This document shows positions 51,401 through 64,000 of a stretch of DNA of 64,000 nt, piece after piece. A program made the position numbers and the translations under genes. The first letter of the stretch is position 1. Each line of letters opens with the position of its first letter. The notes below the pieces were generated by a model that was not told the DNA's origin, searched no databases, and saw only the letters and a list, made by a program, of their open reading frames with translations. The DNA lies in the NCBI GenBank assembly GCA_025766275.1, contig JAFKAC010000006.1:1302001-1366000 (forward strand), written 5' to 3'. Source of the DNA: Lactarius indigo (Eukaryota > Basidiomycota > Agaricomycetes > Russulales > Russulaceae).

Positions 51401-54400
51401 TGCACGCGTCATATGAAAACATTAGCTCCGTGAGGGACTGCATCAAGAACCCGCAATAGTAGTGGTCCGGCTTCGAGTCTTGCGCTTCATTTGGGCCAGG
51501 GGGTTTATGTTCTGCTTGGGCAGGGGGTCTTATCCTGCCCTCGGCGGGATTTTCAGTAGAGATAGACTCGGAGATGGGCACATCTTCCGAATGCTTGGGG
51601 CTTGGCCTCACTGACTCAATGAGTTCACCTACGAGGAAATGAAGAACGGCCTCGAGATATTCGGGTGGGGTTGGTAGGGTGTGGGCCGTGACCTCGGCTT
51701 GAGTTGCCGTGTGACTTTTGGTGTCCTTCCCTGGCTCATCGGGTGAAGGATGACCACCTTGACGGTCAGAGTCCTTGGGAGTAATTTGGCTGATGTAGTT
51801 AAAAGGACGTTCCAGCTGGGCGAGTGATGTCGTGACTTCAATAAATGCTTTGGGGTCGCGAAGCACCATGGCATTGCAAGCGCGAACATAGCTGGTTGCA
51901 TCCACCGTTCGAGTGCGCGGGAGCGAGAGAAAACGCTGCACCTCCTCACGCATGATAAGCTGTACCACCGCAGGCTCCTCCACGATGTGACGGAGAATGA
52001 TAGAAATGTATGACTGGCTACCTCCGACCCCCCCTGAGGATGACTTGAGACTTTGAAAGAGTAGCGAGACTCCGTTACGCTTCACAAATTGCATTGCCAA
52101 GTCGTGGTCTCGCGTCATGAATACGAGAAGACGCAAGGAGGCGAGCAACTCGTCTCGAGGAAGACCGGCCAAGGCAAGTAGGCGTAAGGAGAAGTCAAAT
52201 AAGACGGACCTGGCCTCAGCATATTGCGGGCCCGTCAGGATTTCTTGAGAGATAATCGGTTCGCCTTCTTTTGGAAGCGTGATGGAACGAGGATCTTCTG
52301 AGAGACTTAATAGGGCCTCCGCTACAAGCATAAGAGCTGCAAGCCACTTGGGGAAGGTTGGTTGAGTCGCTCCTGCGTCAATGTCGATCGAGGGTAGGAG
52401 TGTCAAGATAACCCCCATAAAAGCTTGCTCGTCACCGTTTACGATGGAGGCGAAAGAACCAGGTACTTCATTCAAGACCAGAGCTAACAAACGGCATCGA
52501 ACGGCGAGGGGTTGTTCTTGGCTATGGAAGTTCGAGGTAAACGCCCGAATATCGTCGACAAGGAGACGGACTGATGAACGCTGATAGCCATCGGCTCGGC
52601 CGATGAAGGCATTGTGGATGTCGAATATGAGCTCTGGATGCTCGTCGACAAGACGGAGCGCCAGGCGTCCAACATCCGATTTTAATGGCTCCCTCATGGC
52701 ATTTAATTCGCTGCGCCATTCCTCGGCACTCTTCCCAAGCGGCTTGGTATCGGCTTCAACATTCTGCGGGTCTCCCTGACTCGACGTAGCGATATCGTCC
52801 TGTCCCGGCGTCGAAGTTGAGGGAGGTGAACCGCCCGCTGCGGTAATATCGCCTGTCGCTTCGTCAACACCTCCCGTTTCCTGTGGCTGAGCAGCGGGCG
52901 GCTCTGGATCGTTCTGGAAGCGGAACGGACTGGCTAATAATAACTCAGCCGCGGCATTGACGTTGTTATGAGTTCGTATAAGTGCACGCTCTGCCGCAGA
53001 ACGCGAGAAACCCATATCGATCAACTGTCGAACGCGATTTTCGTCTTGGACTGTAACGCGGAAGAGAGAAGGGCCTCCCATAGAGAGAGAACTAGCACCT
53101 GGAGTAGGGTTTGGTGAAACGTCAGGAGGATTTTCTTCACCTTCCCCATTAAGAATTTCCAGAACAACCTGCACTACAGACTTGATCAAACTTTGTGGGG
53201 AAGAGACTAGCCAAGGCGCTTCCCAAAGCTCTTTGACAAGCGGAAGGACTGCCATCCTAGTTTTGACCAGAAAGTTATGAGGTTCGAAGTAGTCAGGGTC
53301 AGTGTCCTTCTTGTCGCGAGTGAGGAGAAGGATCGTTTGGCTGGATTCGAATATGGGCTTCGATGAGATCAATGAGAGGAGGAGGTGCAAGGCGACTTTG
53401 ATTCCGCCAAACGCATGACCTAGAGCTTGGTTTATGGCGTCTGTACGATCCTCGGCTTTTGATTTTGAATGCTCGACAACGGTACTCATAAAGCTCTGGC
53501 AGATGATCACAGTAGCGTCGAGTCCGCCCTTGCGGTAAAAGGAATCGAAGAGGACGGTATGCAATGTATTTTGAGCAGTCCTCTCTACGTCAGATGTCAC
53601 TTGTTGGTGACAAAGAGGGCGTGAGGCACGACTTACCATCGACCATCAGGGTGGTTATCAAGCCAAGCAATGACGTGTAGCAGGAACTGATCGATAGCGA
53701 ATCCATGGGATCCTCTGCGGAATGTTAGCCCGCGTAGGGGATGAAACAAGCGTAATTACCAGATTCCATTGGTTCCAGATGCTTGAGTAACACGTCAGCG
53801 ACACTAGATGCTGATTCGAAAATATGTTGTTTTTGCGCTGCGTCTGGATTGCGACGAGTTGAAAACAGCTTGACGATAGCTGCCAGAGAAATCAGTACCT
53901 CAGAGTAGCTTCGGCTGCCGAGACACTCTTACATTGAAAGAATGGAGACAAGGCTCCCGGGATCTGGTTGGAAAGATGCCTGAAAGCCTTCGCGTTCTCT
54001 TCTCTTGGATCGCTTTCACGAGGACCTTCTTGGCCGGGAACCTCCGTTGGGGTAACCGTCGCAAAGGAGGTGTGTGCACCGTTAGCAGCGACGACTGGCT
54101 CACTGGAAGACTGCCTGCCAGGCGTTTGCAAGAACGACAGCAGGGTGTTTCCTTCGGGCTCGGCGTCTTTCTCCGGTATCACAGCTTTCAAGAGAACATT
54201 CTCCCAGATGCAAGCTTTATGCAGAACACCAAGGTCGGGCAGAATTTCCGACGCTCCTGTACCCATTAGGGTCTGAAGTAGCCCCCCCGTGGAGCGGCCA
54301 TGGGCATATCCGGCAGTCGCATAGATGTCCGAGAGCAATATCACTCGAACCAATAAAGTAACGAGACTACGGAAGGTTCGATTGGCGTCGGCGTGGGATT

Positions 54401-57400
54401 GACCTGGAACCATCGAATCAGAAAAAAATCAAGGATGTGGAGGGTTCGCGATGAAATACCCGCTGAATCTAGTAGCTCGATAAACTTGGATTTCCTGCTC
54501 AGCGAACTCCAAAACGGAGAGGTCTCTTGTAATGATTCCTTCACCCAGCTAGTGAGTGCGTTCATAGTTGCGTTGGGGGCCGCGTCGAACATGGTTCGAA
54601 TGACCTGAACCAACGAGTCTGACGCGACACTACCGCCGAAATCATACGGTATGCAAGGCAACGCTGTGAGTCGGCCCAGCAACACCAGGCCGTCCGAATT
54701 GGAAATAAAGTCCTTGCAATGAGAGGTGTGCTGAAATAGGCCTTCCAAAAACTTAGGATTACGAGTTCAGCTCACGACGATGTAGGATTGAAAACATAAT
54801 CACCCTGCAAATCACGTCGAGGTAGGAGACAATGATGTTCTCGTGAGATCTCCCAGTGGCATTTTCATCGAGGATGTCGTCGGTGAGTGAGATTGTGAGG
54901 AGATCTTGCCTGCCTGTAGGTTCGGAGGCAGCTTCGTCGACAGGCACGGTGTCGGACGATCGCATCAGAACGTCGTCGTCAGCAGGTGCCTGAGTGGCAG
55001 ACGCCGAGGTTCGCGTGAGCCCATACCAAGACTCCGTGCCCTCGGGGGGTGTAAATGTGCTTCCGAGGTCCTCGATCTTGCTCAGGGTGGACTTGATCGC
55101 TTCGAACACTGCCGACTTCAACGAAGGATGGTGGCGAATTAGTTCATCAACAGCCGAACCAATGAGAACGGCATTCTCTTTGTCCTGGAGAACGCGCTGA
55201 TGGCGCTCCGATGTAAAGATTGAGAACAAGCACGGTATGATAGTTGGGCGCGCCGTGAGTTGGTCTTGGCCAGCTTGGTTAAGACACAGTGCCCCGATTG
55301 CGTTTGGAATCGCTTGAATCACCTAGCAACAACGTCACGCATATATAAACAGGAAACATGTGCTTCGCTTGCCTCGATGACGGGCTCTAATCCAGCCTCG
55401 ACAGCCCTGTAGAATGCTTCTGGAACGCCAGTCTCCTGGATTACAGTCAGAGACGTTGGCTCGTTGTGCACAAACGTCGCCAAGATGTTGATAGCTGTTT
55501 AGCCCCTAATCAACAAAGAGTAAACGAGTAGCATAAGGCATACCAATTGGGAGTACATTTGGACCAAAGAGACTGCGATGCTCAATAATCTTTTTGAGGG
55601 ACTTCAGTAACGACGAGTCGATAAGACCACGAAGGCCCTCAGCAGTTCCAGAAGACTGCATCATGCGGTGCATAGAGCGTAGGATATGCTTTAGAGCCGC
55701 CGCCCGTACGACAGGGAGTTGACCTATAATACGTTGCGTTATGCAGTACTTTCGAGAAAGGCGTACTAACCATATGATCTGGGAATATCATTCGGATATT
55801 CTTGCTGGCCAAGCGTGCTAATGTCCTCATCTACTTCATACTAGGACCAGTAGTCAATACCAGTACGCGAGCGTTATGGTAGTAAAACGCAACTCACCTC
55901 GATCCGGTCGACAATTACCTCAACTCCACGATTGTTACAAAACAACTGGAAGGCATTGCCGAAGCTGTAGAGGACATTGTCCACCAATTGCATAGTTTTC
56001 GACACCACCGCAAGGCGCTGCGGCAGACGGTTCTCAATGATCTGGATGAGGAGTGGGATAAGACCGGCGCCAACAACCATGTTCCCCCCGGCGGCATGTG
56101 ACGCAAGGAAGATAACAAAGGACAGAAGAGCTTCAATGAATGAATGAGGTAGAGTTGATTCAGGAGTGGCAACTTCGGCGACAGTCTTGCGAAGCAACGC
56201 CATCAGTGTGCCGTGGTTCACTCCAGCATTCACAGCAGCCAGAACGTCCTGCACCTTGGTGCGGTACCTTGCCATCGCGTCCAACGTAGCCACAGCGGCA
56301 GTTTGGACCGCAATTGGAACGTTCCTGTCGAGTACTAGTAACTCAGCGACATGTGGGATTAGATCAGGTTCGTATAAGAAGAGCGCTGAGGCCGTCTGCG
56401 CTTCTGGGTGCGTGTGCACGAAGATGGCAGTAGCTAGGAGGCGGGCGATGATGAGCTTCTCGCGCTGTTCCTCTCTGCCGGGGAGGAGCGCTTGAGCCGC
56501 GCGAATACGACACATAAGCTCGAACCTCTCATCTTCTGGTACATTGTAAGTATCAATGCAGTCCGCGAGGACATCCATAGCACCCTTCGAGCTAAGCGTC
56601 TGAGTGTCGAAATAAAGAGTGACGGCTCCCGCGGCCTGAGAAGGCGTTGTCGAAACAGGAGGTAAAGTACGTTGAGGAGAAGCTGGTAGATTTTCTGGGA
56701 GATCAACCTCCATCTCAGTGGTCTGATCCTTGGACCTCTTGGCCTTGCCGGTATTGTAAAATTTGAATTGAACTTCTCGGGCTTCGATGGGAAGCGCTTC
56801 AAGTACAGGCCTACCCTGGTCTGTAACGAGGTCGACAAGGCTAACATCATACTCGCGCAAATTTGACCAGCGCTTGCCCAGAGATTGGAGACGATAAGTA
56901 GAAATGCTCAACGCGCGTGATACAGCTGGTTGGGCAGAATACTGCTGAGCGGGGCGCAACAACAGGTTCAATGCGAGTATAAGGATGTCGAGATCGGATG
57001 TAGACAAAAGACTATTGATGCGCTAAAGGGGTGTGAGTGTAAGCCCATCAACGATAGTGCGATGTGAAACAGTCCGCACATCATAAGAAGCATAAGTCTT
57101 TCTGTTGGTGGAATTCTCCAATAGCAAGCGCTCGAAGCGCAAGATCTCGGAAACGGTCTTCTTGGTCATAGGCGTGAACACATTGACTTGTAGTTTGTCA
57201 ATATCGTAATCGTGGATAACCTCTTCTAGGATCGCGTCGAACTTGTTTAGTACCTTGATCCAGGCATTCAGGTCGGATCGTGGCCACTTCCATGAGTCGA
57301 TTTGGCTCAGGACTTCGTGTAGGTCTTCATTAGGAGTATTTGCGAGTTTGCTTATGAGCTCTGCCACCTGCGGGAGCTATAGACGTGCACACGAAACTAA

Positions 57401-57478
57401 GATTAACATAGTCTACCACCGCACGCAAATAGGACTCGCCGGTGGCAACGCCCGTTTGGATCTATGAAGGATCTTCAT
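45429..57478 (-). CDS. TOM1: HECT E3 ubiquitin ligase, HUWE1/Tom1/Ptr1 type
   Basis: Giant ubiquitin ligase acting on excess ribosomal proteins, histones and others. ATG 57478 (MKILHRSKRALPPASPIC) is followed by an intron and VAELISKLANTPNEDLHEVL, the conserved Huwe1-type N-terminus. Then come alpha-solenoid DUF908/DUF913 regions (about 57,000-53,700) and a UBA (RVRQLIDMGFSRSAAERALI, about 52,920-53,050). A long acidic Asp/Glu tract (50,180-50,510) precedes the DUF4414 ubiquitin-binding repeats (TFLEALPDEMREEVV; EFLDALPPEIRAEIL; FIQTLPSHIIAEAGG; 48,400-48,830). The HECT domain (about 46,620-45,430) has VDAGGVTREWFQILARQMFD, and the catalytic Cys is in PQAHT|C|FNQIDLP, whose codon is split by an intron at about 45,540-45,585. 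It ends INEGGEGFGFA. About 3,600 residues with no frame breaks found. Confidence 0.95.
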
Positions 57479-57735
57479 CGACTACGACCCCAATCAGGAG
57501 TGTAAAATGTAAGGTCAATCCAGGCAATTCGATGGCCGTCAAAATTGGGTGAGATGTGGCCGCGAACAGAGGATACCCTCGAGACTCGGAATCGGTTCAC
57601 AAGAGGATGACGCGTAGTGGGGTGTGTCAAATATGGTATCTTTTTCTCAAGGTCATGAGATTAGGTCACATGCCTCTATCATGACGCGCGAGTGACTGCG
57701 CGAAGGACGACGCGTTACGTCCACTACACCATAAC
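57479..57735. promoter_or_regulatory. Divergent promoter between the HECT ligase and SUB1
   Basis: Only 257 bases separate the two start codons, so both genes share one compact promoter. No confident TATA box seen. Confidence 0.6.
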
Positions 57736-58392
57736 ATGGGAAAGCTTGATGAGTCCAAGTCCTCTAGTTCGCGAAAGTCGACGGAAAAGGTGAGTACTCG
57801 TCCCCACCGAATGTGCAGTTCACGTGAATGTACCTCAAGAAATCGAGGAATACAAGTAAACGCAAGGCTGAGGACCAAGAATTGTCTGACAGTGGGGAGG
57901 ACGCACAACCCTCTCTGGAGGCTAAACAACGCCCAGCGAAGACAGTGAAGAAAGTACGTCTGTGAATCCTCGGTAAATGTACATATTATGACTATCTTCG
58001 CCTGGTAGCCAAAACCTGCCCCAACAGATGACGAGGATAGCGACAGAGACGCCGACGATGCCCGAACAAAGCTGCAACAGAATAGTGAAGGTGATAGTTA
58101 TGTGGACCTAGGGAAGAAGAAACGTGCCACCGTCCGAAACTTCAAAGGTCACTCTTCCATGCTTCTTGTCTGTGGCCGAGTCGATTTCTTACTTCATTAC
58201 AGGGTCAACTCTTATTGATATAAGAGAGTACTATGGGTCTGAGGGTGACGAGAAACCTGGGAAAAAAGGCATTGCACTGTCGGTCGAACAGGTGAGGCAA
58301 CAGTCCCCACCATCGTTGCAGCTGTTGAAAGCTACTTTGAACAGTGGAAGAGCCTCATGCAAGCATCAAGCGCCATCGATAGCCTCCTGTAG
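57736..58392 (+). CDS. SUB1: Transcriptional coactivator Sub1/PC4
   Basis: ssDNA-binding nuclear coactivator of Pol II. ATG 57736 (MGKLDESKSSSSRKSTEK) opens a Lys/Ser/Asp-rich unstructured N-terminus spread over short exons. The PC4 fold follows: SYVDLGKKKRATVRNFKG, STLIDIREYYGSEGDEKPGK, KGIALSVEQ and, after the last intron (gtgagg...gaacag), WKSLMQASSAIDSLL with a stop at 58390-58392. Its order and length (about 150 residues) match PC4, including the conserved LIDIREY and the Trp before the last helix. Confidence 0.92.
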
Positions 58393-58539
58393 AGGACATT
58401 ACATTACCCATAGCTTGTTTGAATATGGTCTCACCATCAAGCTATGTCAACACTCTGTCTCACTAGTTAAGAAAATTCTATGCCATCTACACCAATATAA
58501 CATGATAACTTTAATGCGTTTGGAGCCCTGTGAGTCAAG

Positions 58540-61041
58540 TCAATCCAGCAGCGGCTTTGTGGGCGCCTTCGAACCCAGTCCGGTATAAACCCCAGAACCA
58601 TGCAGTGAACTTTCGAGTCTGTGCCTGAATGTCCATATACCACTCCAAAACAACAAGCCCACAGTATAATCTTTCATACCTCCTATAGATCGCTGAATTG
58701 AGGAAAACAGGTAGGTATTTTTTATGACGTACCACCAAGCACCAAAGTATTCGGCTAATCTTCCGGGTGATAGAAGCCCGCTTCCTCTCATCCCGTCGAA
58801 GATGGTTTGTCGCTCGTCATCCCAAACTGCTGTTGTGCAGTATTTGGCCACAACAACGAAGACGCGAACCTGGGCCTCACGGTGAATAACCTGGCGAGAT
58901 GTCTACTAACAACTCACTTTTGAATGTGTCGTAGCTAGTGCGTGGTCTAGACTTCTGTTGGTCCCGGAAATATCCCGTCATTATCAATGGATCTGTTGTG
59001 AACAGAATGACGTACCGTGTAAGATCGTTCAGCTTGAAGACCATCAACACTCTTCGAGGCACTTTCCGCAAAATATCAAAGACTGAGAGAAGTAAACCTT
59101 CCTTTGTCATGACGGCGTTTCGAAGCGCTTCGACCTCCTGATCTGTTTGAGGCAGCTGCTCTAACATACTCGATGCACGTTTAAAGGAAGATTTGTTTTC
59201 ATTATCTCGACGTGGCACATCCTCCATTGTAGCTCTGCCTATGGGAAACGTCGGTTAATGCCCGGAGTATCTTCTTACATTGGATTCACCAGTTAACGCC
59301 GCTTCGAATATGGGGTACTGAGCCATGATAAGCGTCCACCCACGAACTAAACAGAGCGCGAGAAAATACCTGGTCAGGGCCAACATTTCCTACTAGCTGG
59401 GCGTATTTTCGTCGATCCGCATTGTTCTCCGGAGTAGCCGGAGCAATTAAAGCCAACCAGAGCTTGCTGTAGTTGATTCGAAGAGACCTGTCTAAGTCAA
59501 AGTATAGTCCGTGGTCAAGGAGAACGATCTCGAAATTGTAAGGCGATCGAGAGGTGGCGGGCCGTGGCCTTATCAGGAGGTTTCCTTTAGAACACACTGA
59601 GTACGTGGTCCAAGACCCACGAGAAAGCGAATACCTGGATGCGGGTCCTGATATTCTATGGGTTAGTCGCGATATCGAACATATTAGGTGAAAGGCCCAC
59701 AGCATGAAACCATCCATCGAGGTATACCATTTGGGAGAATATTCTCGACAGCTCCAGTGAAACCTTGTTGCGATCAATGTTGTGCGCCGCAAGATACTCG
59801 AGATCGTCGACTCTTGCACCCTCGATGAACTCCATTATAAGCACCCTCTTATCCGCGGATATCACCTCAGGGATATACAAGGAAGTTTTGCTGTTCTTAA
59901 AGTTGTCGAATGCCATTCTAGCGTTCCTGGCTTCATTGGTGAAATCAAGCTCCTTGGGAAGATTTTCGCGCATTTCCTCCCCAAGCCATGTAAACTCGAA
60001 CTCGGGAAACCATCTCTTGATCCAACCTGAGAGTACGTTGCGTCAGCATGGGAGTTGGCAGAAGAAGGAATCGAGTACCGAGAGTCAGCTCAACCATTTC
60101 CATGTCTATCTCGCTGAACTCGAGCAAATGAGGGTGTTGCAGCTACGACGACACGGGTCACAATTGAGAAATGTATGGCGTCGAGAAGACGCACCTTGAC
60201 CGCTACGGTCTTCCCGGTTTCTCGATGGTGAGCGATGTGCACCTGAGCAAGACTGGCGACACCGATAGGATCTGGGTTGAAGTAATCAAAAATTTCAGAT
60301 AACGGGCGGCCCATGTCCGACACGAAAAGCGTGTTGACATCCTCATATGGCGTCGGATCGCACTTGTCCTGCAAAGGACGCATAGTACTCCTCCATTCTA
60401 ATGGCAATACAACGCTGCGCTGGAGTTGAAACCGGACGCCAAAGCCGGTATTTGATGAACTCACATAGAAGCCACGTGTTGGCCTAGTTTTATGAATACA
60501 CCTTACAATGGCTCATTTCAACATTTTTCCATAGAGCGAGTTGGGGCGTACGCACCTCCGTTAGCTAGTAAGGCTCGAAGCACGCGATTTGCGCTTCGCA
60601 GATGGCATTCAGAATATGCCTCGAGTCTCTCTTCGTCGGAAGCATACGTCCTTGCAAATGTACGCTTGTAATCTATCGCCCCGAGTATAGCGGCCCCTAC
60701 GTGAATCCGTACGAATATAACCCTCCTGAACGCAACACATCACCGAGGAGAGAGCGTCACTCACCAGCAACGCGAGAGCACCTGACGACGGCCAATACCG
60801 TATGCCTGAACGGCTGGTAGTTCTCATAGGCTATGAATCCGATCCCAGCCCCAAACGTTATTGCAATAGAGTATGCTGCGACTCGTGAACGTGCGCCGGC
60901 ACCGACCCCCAGCGGACGTAAGGGAGGTGGACTTCCGGAATGTCGGAACGGCCACCGACCGAGACGCCTGACGAAAGAGTTGGACAGTGGGGTGCGGATA
61001 AAGGGAGCGGTGCGCCTCGCACACAAGCCAACGGACAGCAT
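58540..61041 (-). CDS. ADCK1/Mcp2-type ABC1 (UbiB) family protein, mitochondrial
   Basis: UbiB/ABC1 atypical kinase-like protein of the inner mitochondrial membrane (yeast Mcp2/Cqd2 group; coenzyme Q distribution and lipid homeostasis). ATG 61041 starts an Arg-rich presequence (MLSVGLCARRTAPFIRTPLS ... FVRRLGRWPFRHS), followed by a TM (AAYSIAITFGAGIGFIAY). UbiB hallmarks: FNPDPIGVASLAQVHIAHHR with the Ala-rich loop replacing the Gly-rich loop, VAVKLQHP across an intron, PKELDFTNEARNARMAF, VLIMEFIEGARVDDLEYL, FHA|DPHPG|NLLIR (an exon of about 13 nt between two introns), and FEIVLLDHGLYFDLD. It stops at 58540. All joints are in frame. The very small exon is unusual but reads perfectly. Confidence 0.9.
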
Positions 61042-61541
61042 GAATCCGACCTCAGGCAAGGCGGACTTTTTCGCTTCCAGACCAGAACGCTGGCGACTTG
61101 GATGATCGCAGTGGCGAGGGTTCACCTCGGGTAACCGGCCCGCTAGCGACGCGGACCGGTGCCCACCAAGTCCCCAAGTTGGTTCCACTGGCAGTACTTA
61201 CATGTTTTCACTCGGTGGAAGCTGTGTTGAGTACAGTGATATTCTCTCACCCCTTTCAATGTTTGCGGGTGATCCTTCTGGAATTTTCATACCAGCATTG
61301 GGCTACACACAACCGAATATGTACTCCTATCTCTGGTTACATTCTTTCAATGATGATTTAATGATTCTAATCGCCAGCTGCCGATGCACGCTACCAACAA
61401 CTCAAACTGTAATCCATAACACCTAAACGCCGACCACCTAGGCCTCAGTGCGGCATATCGAACCCATTCCAAGTCGTCCATTCCCATGAGAACTTGCCTA
61501 GAAAGCCAAGTAACGTGGGTCTATCCGCAGTTGAGAACTGT
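61042..61541. other. Intergenic region, no gene seen
   Basis: About 500 bases between the NPY1 stop and the ADCK1-like start (both minus). It should hold the NPY1 3' UTR and the ADCK1-like promoter. No coding signal. Confidence 0.6.
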
Positions 61542-63233
<1,692 letters not shown>

Positions 63234-64000
63234 AATATGAGATGGTGAAATACAAAGGACGATGGCCTCTTTTCCAGTCACAGTGGTGAATATATGTAGT
63301 TCCAGTTCGGTTCATCACCAAAAGTCATTACTCAGCCAGCTTGTGCGTCTCTCCGAGGCTGCCCGATGAGCGGGTCACTCGGTCACGACTCAAAGTAGAG
63401 GTCATTGCAGCCGGGCCGTGGGGAACCAGCGACCAACTCCACGGTGCCATTGAGCAATGCTCTGAAACGTTCCTCCGCGCTTCTAAGACAATGTATACCA
63501 AGGCCGGTAGCAAAGCATTTAATTTGGTACCTTACGCTGGAAACTGCATCGTCTTCAATGCATCGCCCAACTGCTACTTGGGAGCACACTACTAGATCGA
63601 ACGCTCCGCATATGTGAATGTCTCTTGGGCCCCCATCCTGTCTTTCACCGAAGTAACCTTTCCTTGCGTGACTTGATTTGGCTTGTCCAGCGTAGCCGCA
63701 TATGGAGGACACCCAGACGCCGACGGACGAGACGGGTTCTTCCATTGCACCGCGTACGGATGCATATCCGGACCTTACCTCACTGCAATCGCCAGATCCC
63801 TTGGGAGAATAGTGTCAACGCATCCAATCCGCTCTGAGCCGGTCTGCGGGATCACTTGCGCATGCGGCGTGCAGAACCCGTGGATGCCATGGTTTCAGTT
63901 CAGATCTTGTTTCATGCATTGTCGTGTCATAAATATCCAGCCTCATTGCAACTCACCGCTTCGTTCTTTTTTCATCTGTTTAACTGTTGGATGGCATCGG
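63234..64000. other. Right-end region with conflicting weak ORFs
   Basis: Upstream of NPY1. A 120-codon frame on the minus strand (63745 to 63383) and an overlapping 84-codon frame on the plus strand (63341-63595) compete; neither resembles a family I know. The minus frame is Cys-containing with a plausible hydrophobic pattern, but no splice partner is convincing. A gene could extend beyond the window. Confidence 0.3.

Overview
The window looks like nuclear DNA of a filamentous basidiomycete (Agaricomycetes; the protein style reminds me of Rhizoctonia/Ceratobasidium, but that is recollection, not a search). Signs of this are many short 45-70 nt spliceosomal introns, dense genes on both strands, a fungal elongation factor 3, a class IV-type chitin synthase, a MedA-like regulator and a fungal MscS channel with an EF-hand. 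There are no operons, CRISPR arrays or recognisable complete transposons. Coordinates of multi-exon genes are outer limits; exon junctions were read by eye.

Left part (1-31.2 kb): a 5'-truncated DOCK-family Rho GEF (+); a MedA-like transcription regulator, Mediator subunit Med27, a chitin synthase, a tyrosine/dual-specificity phosphatase and an unrecognised protein (all -); the TPR protein Ski3 (+); a mitochondrial LETM1-domain protein (-); a short unknown gene (+); a membrane-anchored GH18 chitinase (-); and elongation factor 3 (+). Many genes here are recognisable end to end, but their reading frame is broken repeatedly by what always reads as ONE EXTRA base. At least twenty such sites can be pinned down.

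Right part (33.4-63.3 kb): a homeodomain transcription factor (-), an NDR-family kinase with an N-terminal CRIB motif (+), an MscS-type channel (+), RNA polymerase II subunit Rpb3 with a WG/GW-rich tail (-), a 12-kb HUWE1/Tom1-type HECT ubiquitin ligase (-), the coactivator Sub1/PC4 (+), an ADCK1-type mitochondrial kinase-like protein (-) and a Nudix NADH pyrophosphatase (-). These frames are intact once introns are removed; I found no extra-base breaks here.

Functionally this is ordinary housekeeping and cell-biology content: Rho signalling and morphogenesis (DOCK, CRIB-NDR kinase), cell wall synthesis and turnover (chitin synthase, chitinase), Pol II transcription (MedA-like, Med27, Rpb3, Sub1, homeodomain factor), RNA decay and translation (Ski3, EF3), and mitochondrial/redox upkeep (LETM1, ADCK1-like, NPY1). 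I saw no clear new multi-gene system. The best leads are the GW-rich Rpb3 tail, the CRIB-NDR kinase fusion, the one-sided frameshift pattern confined to the left half, a structured element with a Pol III B-box at 5.94-6.0 kb, and a pair of E-boxes in a divergent promoter.
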